Of a stretch of 7,877 bases of DNA, positions 1-5,590 are shown piece by piece (within the stretch, counting starts at the first letter, position 1; each line of letters starts with the position of its first letter). The notes under the pieces are model-generated. The model was given only the letters and a program-made list of their open reading frames with translations. It was not told the origin of the DNA and ran no database searches. Position numbers and translations under genes: made by a program. Source of the DNA: an uncultured Alistipes sp. (lineage in GTDB: Bacteria; Bacteroidota; Bacteroidia; Bacteroidales; Rikenellaceae); the NCBI GenBank assembly GCA_900552955.1, contig USBO01000082.1, forward strand, positions 1 through 7,877. Reading direction: 5' to 3'.

Positions 1-2205
1 AAGGTGCTGGGCACCTTCTTCGTGCAGAACCGCTCCTACGTGCAGTACGAGGAGCTGTTCGCCTCGGATTCGGTGACCCGCACCGCGATCGGCGGCCGCG
101 AGGTGCCGCCCATCGTCGCGGCGCTCATCGCCACCGAGGACGCCCGCTTCGACTCGCACTCGGGCATCGACATCCCGTCGCTCGTGCGCGTGGGCGTGAA
201 GACGATCCTGCTGCAGAACCGCTCGGCCGGCGGCGGATCGACCATCACGCAGCAGTTGGCCAAGAACCTCTTCCCGCGCGACACGGCGCGCCGCCAGAGC
301 GCGCTGGTGCGCAAGGGCAAGCTCGTGCTCTCGAAATTCAAGGAGTGGATCACGGCGCTCAAACTCGAATACAACTACACCAAGGAGGAGATCGCCGCGA
401 TGTACCTCAACATCGTGGAGTACGGATCGAACGCCTACGGCATCAAGTCGGCGGCGCACACCTTCTTCAACAAAACGCCCGACCAGCTCAACCTGCAGGA
501 GGCGGCCGTGCTGGTGGGCGTGGTCAACGCGCCGACGCGCTACTCGCCGGTGCGCAACTACGACAACGCCATGGCGCGGCGCAATCTGGTGCTGGCGCGC
601 ATGGCCGAGGCGGGCGCCATCACGCGCGCGCAACGCGATTCGCTCTCGGCGCTGCCCATCACGCTCAACTACCGCCCCGTCTCGCACAACGACGGGCAGG
701 CGACCTACTTCCGCGAGATGCTGCGGCAGGTGATGAACGCCGAGCCGCCCAGGCGCCGCCAGTTCTACACCGACTGGGATTACCAGCAGGCCGTCGAGGA
801 GTACGAGAACAATCCGCTCTACGGCTGGTGCCGCAAGAACACCAAGGCCGACGGCACGCCCTACAACATCTACAAGGACGGGCTCAAGATCTACACCACG
901 ATCAACTCCACGATGCAGCAGTATGCCGAGGACGCGATGCTCAAACAATTGCGCACGGTCATCCAGCCCAAGATGGACGCCCAGTACCGCGCGACCAAGG
1001 TGCTGTTCCAGAACACGTCGGCCGACGAGCGCGAGAGGATCATCCGGCAGGCGATGCGCTACTCCGACCGCTACCGCGCCCTCAAGGAGGAGGGGCGCAG
1101 CGAGGCCGAGATCGACCGCATCTTCCGCACGCCCTGCCCCACGCGCGTGTTCACCTATCGGGGCGAGCGCGACACGGTGCTCTCGCCGCGCGACTCGATC
1201 CTCCACCACAAACGCATCATGCGCGCCGGGTTCGTGGCCATCGAGCCGCAGACGGGGCGCGTCAAAGCCTATGTCGGCGGCCCCAACTTCCGCTACTTCA
1301 AGTACGACATGGCCAAGCAGGGCAAGCGGCAGATCGGTTCGACGATCAAACCCTTCGTCTACACCTTCGCCATCGACCATCTGGGGATGACGCCCTGCAC
1401 GCCGGTGCCCAACCTGCCGGTGACGATCGACACCAGCAACGGCACGCCGTGGTCGCCCAAGGAGGCGAGCAAGGTGGTCTACGACGGCGAGCTGCACCCG
1501 CTCAAGTGGGGGCTGGCGCGCAGCCGCAACAACTACTCGGCGTGGATCATGAAGCAGGCCAAGCAGCCCGAGGCGGTGGCCGACTTCATCCACAACATGG
1601 GCATCCGCTCGTTCATCGATCCGGTCTACGCGCTCTGCCTGGGCACTTCGGAGTCGAGCGTCTTCGAAATGGCGAGCGCCTACTCGACCTTCGCCAACGG
1701 CGGCGTGCACACCGACCCGATCTTCGTCACGCGCATCGAAGACCGGCAGGGCAACCTGATCGCCACCTTCATCCCCGAATCGCAGGACGCCGTGTCGGAG
1801 CGCACGGCCTACACGATGCTCACGATGCTGCAAAGCGTCGTGACCAGCGGCACGGCCGGCCGTCTGAAGTGGCAGTTCGGTCTGGGCGACGCCCAACTGG
1901 GCGGCAAGACCGGCACCTCGCAGCGCAACCGCGACGCATGGTTCATGTGCGTGGCGCCCAAGCTGGTGGCGGGTGCGTGGGTCGGCGGCGAAGATCAGTC
2001 GGTGCACCCCACCTACGGCGGCGAGGGCAGCATCATGGCCCTGCCCATCGTGGGCGACTTCTTCGCGCGCGTCTACAAGAACCCCGCGCTGGGCATCTCC
2101 AAACAGGATCGCTTCCGCCGCCCCGACCGCATGACGGAGCACGACTGCGAGGAGGAGATGCAGCGGTCGCAGTACACGGAGGAGGAAGAGGGATTCTTCG
2201 ATTGA
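1..2205 (+). CDS. mrcA: Penicillin-binding protein 1A (class A, bifunctional transglycosylase/transpeptidase), 5'-partial
   Basis: This enzyme polymerises lipid II into glycan strands and cross-links the stem peptides on the outer face of the inner membrane. The reading frame is open from base 1, so the real start, cytoplasmic tail and membrane anchor lie upstream; roughly 60-80 residues are probably missing. Counting from the GTG at base 4, the glycosyltransferase (GT51) domain shows EDARF with catalytic Glu45, GGSTITQQ at 77-84, a probable second catalytic Glu114, and the YLNIVEYG segment near 134-141. The transpeptidase domain has all three penicillin-binding motifs: STIK with nucleophile Ser446 and Lys449, SRN at 507-509, and KTGTS at 635-639. 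A charged linker (about 265-400) separates the domains, as I recall for Bacteroidetes homologues. The C-terminus ends in a short acidic tail. All motifs are intact, so it should be active. The gene lies 31 bases before asd on the same strand and may be co-transcribed. The name PBP1A rather than another class A PBP is from overall resemblance. Confidence 0.95.
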   Translation, partial: KVLGTFFVQNRSYVQYEELFASDSVTRTAIGGREVPPIVAALIATEDARFDSHSGIDIPSLVRVGVKTILLQNRSAGGGSTITQQLAKNLFPRDTARRQSALVRKGKLVLSKFKEWITALKLEYNYTKEEIAAMYLNIVEYGSNAYGIKSAAHTFFNKTPDQLNLQEAAVLVGVVNAPTRYSPVRNYDNAMARRNLVLARMAEAGAITRAQRDSLSALPITLNYRPVSHNDGQATYFREMLRQVMNAEPPRRRQFYTDWDYQQAVEEYENNPLYGWCRKNTKADGTPYNIYKDGLKIYTTINSTMQQYAEDAMLKQLRTVIQPKMDAQYRATKVLFQNTSADERERIIRQAMRYSDRYRALKEEGRSEAEIDRIFRTPCPTRVFTYRGERDTVLSPRDSILHHKRIMRAGFVAIEPQTGRVKAYVGGPNFRYFKYDMAKQGKRQIGSTIKPFVYTFAIDHLGMTPCTPVPNLPVTIDTSNGTPWSPKEASKVVYDGELHPLKWGLARSRNNYSAWIMKQAKQPEAVADFIHNMGIRSFIDPVYALCLGTSESSVFEMASAYSTFANGGVHTDPIFVTRIEDRQGNLIATFIPESQDAVSERTAYTMLTMLQSVVTSGTAGRLKWQFGLGDAQLGGKTGTSQRNRDAWFMCVAPKLVAGAWVGGEDQSVHPTYGGEGSIMALPIVGDFFARVYKNPALGISKQDRFRRPDRMTEHDCEEEMQRSQYTEEEEGFFD

Positions 2206-2236
2206 CAACCATACCCTTACATAAATAAATCAAGCC

Positions 2237-3238
2237 ATGAAAATCGCAATCGTCGGCGCGAGCGGCGCCGTAGGTCAGGAGTTCCTGCGCATTCTCGAGG
2301 AGCGTCCGCTGCCGGTGGACGAACTGCTGCTGTTCGGTTCGGAACGCAGCGCAGGAAAAACCTATATGTTCCGCGGCAATCCCGTCACCGTCCGGCTGCT
2401 GCAGCACAACGACGACTTCCGCGGCGTGGAGATCGCCCTCACGTCGGCCGGCGCGGGCACCTCGCGCGAGTTCGCCGGAACGATCACGCGTCACGGCGCG
2501 CTGATGATCGACAACTCGAGCGCCTTCCGCATGGAGGCCGACGTGCCGCTGGTCGTCCCCGAGGTCAACGGCCGCGATGCGCTCGACGCCCCGCGCCGCA
2601 TCATCGCCAACCCCAACTGCACCACCATTCAGATGGTCGTGGCGTTGCAGGCCATCGAGCGCGTGTCGCACATCCGCCGCGTGCATGTGGCCACCTACCA
2701 GTCGGCCAGCGGCGCCGGAGCGCAGGCGATGGCCGAGCTGGAGCGGCAGCACGCCGAGCTGGCCGGCGGCGGCGAACCAACGGTCGGGAAATTCGCCTAC
2801 CAACTGGCCTATAACGTCATCCCGCATATCGACGTCTTCACCGACAACGACTACACCAAGGAGGAGATGAAGATGTACCACGAAACGCGCAAGATCATGC
2901 ACTCCGACATCGAGGTGTCGGCCACCTGCGTGCGCGTGCCCGTGATGCGCGCCCACAGCGAAAGCATCTGGCTCGAAACCGAGCGTCCCGTCTCGCCCGA
3001 GGAGGCGCGCGCGGCCTTCGCCGCGGCCGAGGGGATCGTCGTCATGGACGATCCGGCGCAGAAGGTCTACCCCATGCCGCTCTTCGCCGCAGGCAAGGAC
3101 CCCGTCTACGTGGGACGCATCCGCCGAGACGTGACCAACCCCAACGGGCTGGCTTTCTGGTGCGTGAGCGACCAGATCCGCAAGGGGGCGGCCCTCAATG
3201 CGGTGCAGATCGCCGAGTGGCTGCTCGAGAACCGGTAG
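2237..3238 (+). CDS. asd: Aspartate-semialdehyde dehydrogenase
   Basis: The enzyme reduces L-aspartyl-4-phosphate to aspartate-4-semialdehyde with NADPH in the cytoplasm. This is the branch point leading to lysine and diaminopimelate on one side and threonine and methionine on the other. The 333-residue length fits the family. The N-terminus has the Rossmann dinucleotide-binding motif GASGAVG (residues 7-13). The catalytic cysteine is Cys128 in the signature NPNCTT. The acid/base histidine is His240 in RVPVMRAHSES, and the substrate-binding region with YHETRK lies just before it. The ATG at 2237 puts the Rossmann strand MKIAIVGA directly at the N-terminus, as expected. No Shine-Dalgarno is seen; an AT-rich run (about 2215-2230) precedes the start, as is common in Bacteroidetes. 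I see no convincing promoter in the 31-base gap after the penicillin-binding protein gene, so co-transcription is likely. The gene ends at a strong hairpin terminator and converges with gcvH. Confidence 0.96.
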   Translation: MKIAIVGASGAVGQEFLRILEERPLPVDELLLFGSERSAGKTYMFRGNPVTVRLLQHNDDFRGVEIALTSAGAGTSREFAGTITRHGALMIDNSSAFRMEADVPLVVPEVNGRDALDAPRRIIANPNCTTIQMVVALQAIERVSHIRRVHVATYQSASGAGAQAMAELERQHAELAGGGEPTVGKFAYQLAYNVIPHIDVFTDNDYTKEEMKMYHETRKIMHSDIEVSATCVRVPVMRAHSESIWLETERPVSPEEARAAFAAAEGIVVMDDPAQKVYPMPLFAAGKDPVYVGRIRRDVTNPNGLAFWCVSDQIRKGAALNAVQIAEWLLENR

Positions 3239-3274
3239 CTGCGGCGCAGACGCAGCTTCGGCACCCCATGACGC

Positions 3275-3307
3275 AAACGCCGCTCCGGTTCCCGGAGCGG
3301 CGTTTTT
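3275..3307 (+). terminator. Intrinsic terminator between the convergent asd and gcvH genes
   Basis: A perfect 14-bp inverted repeat (arms 3275-3288 and 3292-3305) has a 3-base TTC loop, a GC-rich core (CGCCGCTCCGG) and five T residues at 3303-3307. It lies 36 bases after the asd stop, so it is a textbook Rho-independent terminator for the + strand. The left arm begins with AAA, so on the - strand the hairpin is followed by only three T residues. It may also stop gcvH transcription, less efficiently. A smaller repeat, GCTGCG/CGCAGC (3238-3243 and 3251-3256), overlaps the asd stop and is probably incidental. Confidence 0.92.
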
Positions 3308-3328
3308 ACGATCGTGCGACGGGTCGGA

Positions 3329-3706
3329 TTACCCGATCAGCTCGGCATATTGCTCGGGGGTGAGCAGCGCGTCGTACTCGGCGGGATCGCTCACCCGCAC
3401 CTTGACGAGCCAGCCCTCGCCGTAGGGATCCTTGTTGACGATCGAAGGATCGGCGTCGACGGCCTCGTTGAAGGCGACGATCTCGCCCGACATGGGCAGG
3501 AACGCGTCCGACACGGTTTTCACCGCCTCGATCGTACCGAACACCTCGCCTGCGGCGACGGTCTCGCCCTCGGTGGGCACGTCGACGAAGACGATGTCGC
3601 CCAACTGGCTCTGAGCGAAGTCCGTAATGCCGACATAGGCCGTGTCGCCCTCCAGACGGCACCACTCGTGGTCGTTGGAGTACTTCAGATTGGAAGGAAC
3701 ATTCAT
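3329..3706 (-). CDS. gcvH: Glycine cleavage system H protein (lipoyl carrier)
   Basis: GcvH is the mobile carrier of the glycine cleavage complex. Its lipoyl arm takes the aminomethyl group from the P protein (GcvP), presents it to the T protein (GcvT), and is reoxidised by the L protein. It can also be an entry point for octanoyl or lipoyl groups in lipoate assembly. The 125-residue length matches the family. The sequence has the N-terminal HEW motif (13-15), the GITDFAQ segment (26-32), LGDIVFVDVP (35-44), and the lipoylation site Lys63 in the signature GTIEAVKTVSD. The C-terminus has the usual DPYGEGWL segment. The start at 3706 places HEW at the expected distance. No Shine-Dalgarno is visible, but the stretch before the ATG is AT-rich. 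It follows birA after 70 bases on the same strand and has its own promoter match in the end of birA. The other glycine cleavage genes are not in this window. Confidence 0.97.
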   Translation of the reverse strand: MNVPSNLKYSNDHEWCRLEGDTAYVGITDFAQSQLGDIVFVDVPTEGETVAAGEVFGTIEAVKTVSDAFLPMSGEIVAFNEAVDADPSIVNKDPYGEGWLVKVRVSDPAEYDALLTPEQYAELIG

Positions 3707-3742
3707 ATTCTTATCTGTTTTGCGTTAAAAGTTCCGTCGTGA

Positions 3743-3761
3743 CGCCGGCAGAGCGCCGGCG
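3743..3761 (-). other. Stem-loop at the predicted 5' end of the gcvH transcript
   Basis: A 7-bp perfect GC-only stem (CGCCGGC at 3743-3749 paired with GCCGGCG at 3755-3761) encloses a 5-base loop. On the - strand it starts 4 bases downstream of the gcvH -7 element, so it would sit at or within a few bases of the transcript start and about 40 bases before the ATG. It could protect the mRNA 5' end. It also lies 16 bases after the birA stop and could act as a weak processing or termination point for read-through transcripts, but no T-run follows it directly. The hairpin is seen in the sequence; its role is inferred. Confidence 0.5.
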
Positions 3762-3764
3762 ACA

Positions 3765-3794
3765 CAAAGATACGTCTTATTTCGGCATTCCCAA
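3765..3794 (-). promoter_or_regulatory. Bacteroidetes-type promoter for gcvH
   Basis: Read on the - strand, TATCTTTG (3765-3772) is a perfect match to the Bacteroidetes -7 consensus TAnnTTTG. A TTG (3792-3794) lies 19 bases upstream, in the -33 position expected for the primary sigma factor of this phylum. The -33 box falls inside the last codons of birA and the -7 box just after its stop. The predicted start of transcription is about 3757-3761, giving a leader of roughly 50-55 bases. gcvH can therefore be expressed independently of dapD-birA. Confidence 0.75.
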
Positions 3795-4526
3795 CTCGGA
3801 CGACGATTTTTTCACCGCGAACTCGATCTCCCGAAAAAGGTAGTCGCGCACCGCGCCGTCGGGGTGTTCGACCAGCAGCGCACCCGTGGGCCGGACGCCG
3901 CGGACGATCCCCGTGAACCGGCTGCCGTCGGGCAGCCGGAACGCCTGCGGCTCGTCGAGCCGGTACATCCGGCGGCGGTACTCCGCCGCAAGGGCCGCCC
4001 TTTCACCCGCTTCGAGGGCCGCATAGCGCCGCATGAGCGCCGCATGGAACCGCCCGAGCACCTCCTCGCGGTCGAACGTCCGGCCCGCTTCGAGGGCCAT
4101 CGACGTGGGGTTGGGCAGCGCGGGGTCGAACGCCTTCTGATTGACGTTGATGCCCACGCCGACCACCGTACGGGCCAGCCGGTCGCCCGCCAGCCGATGT
4201 TCGATCACGATCTCCGTCAGCTTGCGGGCGCCGGCATAGATGTCGTTCGTCCATTTGATGCGGGTGTCGATCCCGAAGGCGGCGAAGGTGTCGGCCAGCG
4301 CCAGCGCCACGGCCTGCGAGAGCCCGAACTGCTCGCCCGCGGGCAGGAACGTCGGGCAGAGCACGACCGAAAAGAGGAGGTTGACCCCCTCGGGACTCGT
4401 CCACGTGTGGCCCCGCTGTCCGCGGCCCGCCGTCTGCCGCTCGGCCCAGATCACGTCGCCGTGGCCGTACTGCGCCCCGTGGGCGAGGTCGTTGGTCGAG
4501 GTCGTCTCGGCAATGCGATGGATCAT
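3777..4526 (-). CDS. birA: Biotin--[acetyl-CoA-carboxylase] ligase, short form without DNA-binding domain
   Basis: The enzyme activates biotin with ATP to biotinyl-AMP and transfers it to a lysine on biotin carrier proteins of carboxylases in the cytoplasm. The 249 residues hold only the catalytic domain and a small C-terminal SH3-like domain. There is no N-terminal winged helix, so it should not act as a repressor (class I). Landmarks are TSTND near the N-terminus (9-13), the biotinyl-AMP loop GRGQRGHTW (34-42), KWTND (91-95), the probable catalytic Lys102, GVGINVN (123-129), and a C-terminal segment ending in FREIEF. Two positions look unusual: KWTND has Thr where the family usually has Pro, and Lys102-Leu is followed by Thr-Glu where the family usually has a small residue and then Gly (KLAGILVE in E. 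coli). The ATG is 3 bases after the dapD stop, so the two are co-transcribed. Lipoate ligases share this fold, but the GRGxRG loop favours a biotin ligase. Confidence 0.88.
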   Translation of the reverse strand: MIHRIAETTSTNDLAHGAQYGHGDVIWAERQTAGRGQRGHTWTSPEGVNLLFSVVLCPTFLPAGEQFGLSQAVALALADTFAAFGIDTRIKWTNDIYAGARKLTEIVIEHRLAGDRLARTVVGVGINVNQKAFDPALPNPTSMALEAGRTFDREEVLGRFHAALMRRYAALEAGERAALAAEYRRRMYRLDEPQAFRLPDGSRFTGIVRGVRPTGALLVEHPDGAVRDYLFREIEFAVKKSSSELGMPK

Positions 4527-4529
4527 AGG

Positions 4530-5357
4530 CTACACCGCTACGCCGAAGTCGCGCAGCGCATCGTTGAGCGAGGTCTTCTTATCGGTCGACTCCTTGCGGC
4601 GTCCGATGATGAGCGCGCAGGCCACGTTGTACTCTCCGGCCGGAAACTTCCTGGCATAGCTGCCCGGGACGACCACCGAGCGCGGCGGGACGTAGCCGCG
4701 GTACTCGACCGGTTCGGCGCCCGTGACGTCGATGATGTGGGTCGAGCCGGTGATGACCGTGTTCGAGCCGAGCACCGCCTCGCGGCAGATGTGCGCCCCC
4801 TCGACCACGATGGCGCGCGAGCCGATGAAGCAGTTGTCCTCGACGATCACGGGCGCCGCCTGCACGGGTTCGAGCACGCCGCCGATCCCCACGCCGCCCG
4901 ACAGGTGAACGTGGCTCCCGATCTGGGCGCACGACCCCACCGTGGCCCATGTGTCGACCATCGTCCCCTCGCCCACGTAGGCGCCGATGTTGACGTACGA
5001 CGGCATGAGAATGGCCCCCGGGGCGATGTAAGCGCCGTAGCGCGCCACGGCATGCGGCACGACGCGCACGCCCAGCCGGTCGTAGTCGTGCTTGAGCTCC
5101 ATCTTGTCGTACCAGTCCAGTTCGCCGGCGCGCATCGTGCGCATCTTCTGGATGGGGAAATAGAGGATCACGGCCTTCTTGACCCACTCGTTGACCCGCC
5201 ACTCGCTGCGTGCGAGGTCGACGGGTTCGGCCGTGCGCAGAAGGCCCTTGTCGATGAGTTCCACCGCCTCGCGGATGGCGGCGCGGGTCGCATCGTCCTG
5301 CAACAGGCTGCGGTCGTCCCACGCCCGTTCGACAGCTGTTCTGAGTTCGTCGTACAT
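4530..5357 (-). CDS. dapD: 2,3,4,5-tetrahydropyridine-2,6-dicarboxylate N-succinyltransferase
   Basis: DapD transfers succinyl from succinyl-CoA to tetrahydrodipicolinate, committing it to the succinylase branch of diaminopimelate and lysine synthesis in the cytoplasm. With the ATG at 5357 the protein has 275 residues, almost the same as the E. coli enzyme. An alpha-helical N-terminal domain (about 1-100, including WVKKAVILYF at 58-67) precedes a left-handed beta-helix of hexapeptide repeats (about 105-235). This includes the signature runs MPSYVNIGAYV, MVDTWATVGSCAQIG and HLSGGVGIGGVLEP. Asp135 in MVDTW and Glu186 in VVEG match positions I recall as catalytically important in other DapD proteins. 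The C-terminus has the usual helix ending LNDALRDF. The frame stays open to a TTG at 5394-5396, but that start would lie upstream of the -7 element and add 13 residues absent from the family. dapD is first in a dapD-birA operon. Trimeric assembly is known for the family. Confidence 0.95.
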   Translation of the reverse strand: MYDELRTAVERAWDDRSLLQDDATRAAIREAVELIDKGLLRTAEPVDLARSEWRVNEWVKKAVILYFPIQKMRTMRAGELDWYDKMELKHDYDRLGVRVVPHAVARYGAYIAPGAILMPSYVNIGAYVGEGTMVDTWATVGSCAQIGSHVHLSGGVGIGGVLEPVQAAPVIVEDNCFIGSRAIVVEGAHICREAVLGSNTVITGSTHIIDVTGAEPVEYRGYVPPRSVVVPGSYARKFPAGEYNVACALIIGRRKESTDKKTSLNDALRDFGVAV

Positions 5358-5383
5358 AATAATCAGCAATTCGGTTTTGGAGA

Positions 5384-5391
5384 CAAAGTTA
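5384..5391 (-). promoter_or_regulatory. Promoter -7 element for the dapD-birA operon
   Basis: On the - strand TAACTTTG is a perfect match to TAnnTTTG. The ATG of dapD lies 26 bases beyond its last base, so the predicted leader is only about 20-25 bases. No TTG or TTTG is present at the expected -33 spacing (about 5411-5414), so the promoter may be weaker or depend on another factor. The leader just before the ATG is AT-rich (ATTATT) and has no Shine-Dalgarno. The promoter is divergent to that of the peptidase gene, with about 95 bases between the two -7 boxes. Confidence 0.7.
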
Positions 5392-5464
5392 CGCAATTCT
5401 CCGAACTTTTCCTATTCTTTGGCTTCGCCGAAGATACTCCGTCTCGGCATAAACAAGCCGGCGC

Positions 5465-5495
5465 TTGCTTCTGCGCTCGACTTTTCGTATCTTTG
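5465..5495 (+). promoter_or_regulatory. Bacteroidetes-type promoter for the prolyl oligopeptidase gene
   Basis: TATCTTTG (5488-5495) matches the -7 consensus TAnnTTTG exactly, and TTG (5465-5467) lies 20 bases upstream in the -33 position. The predicted transcript start is near 5499-5503, leaving a leader of about 90 bases. The ten bases CGTATCTTTG are identical to those at the gcvH promoter. The -7 box is flanked exactly by TTCG (5484-5487) and CGAA (5496-5499), a short inverted repeat that may be chance. Confidence 0.72.
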
Positions 5496-5499
5496 CGAA

Positions 5500-5590
5500 G
5501 TTAAACGCAGGCTCGGGCCGGTTCGCATCCGTAACACCGCAAATTCGCGGCCGTTCGCGCAAGCCGTCCTGCGCCCGGCAACTGCAAGGT
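5500..5590 (+). other. Long, potentially structured 5' leader of the peptidase mRNA
   Basis: About 90 bases separate the predicted transcript start from the ATG, far longer than the dapD leader. Pairing is possible between GCAG (5507-5510) plus CGGGC (5514-5518) on the left and GCCCG (5573-5577) plus CTGC (5582-5585) on the right. This would close a domain whose right arm ends 5 bases before the start codon. An inner CCGC/GCGG pair (5537-5540 and 5547-5550) can form a small hairpin. I recognise no known riboswitch class. In such GC-rich DNA these pairings could arise by chance. Confidence 0.3.

Noticed and set aside
4..6. GTG as the start of the penicillin-binding protein
   Set aside because: The frame is open to base 1 and the segment from here corresponds to the region just before the transglycosylase domain; the membrane anchor must be upstream of the window.
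345..2228. Long open frame of 627 codons overlapping the penicillin-binding protein in another frame
   Set aside because: It is rich in Arg, Ala, Gly, Gln and His with no domain, the signature of an out-of-frame reading of GC-rich codons; the overlapping gene has every catalytic motif.
5394..5396. TTG as the start of dapD (288 residues)
   Set aside because: It lies upstream of the -7 element, so it would not be in the transcript, and it adds 13 residues not expected in DapD; the ATG at 5357 gives the usual family length.
5413..5421. TATTCTTTG on the + strand as another promoter -7 element
   Set aside because: It has three instead of two bases between TA and TTTG, and a better placed perfect match lies at 5488-5495.
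5465..5467. TTG as the start of the peptidase (765 residues)
   Set aside because: This TTG coincides with the predicted -33 box, and the added 42 residues would bury the lipoprotein signal peptide.
3864..5504. 546-codon open frame on the + strand across birA and dapD
   Set aside because: It covers two well-defined genes and the dapD promoter, has no recognisable domain, and is His/Asp/Arg-rich as expected for antisense reading.
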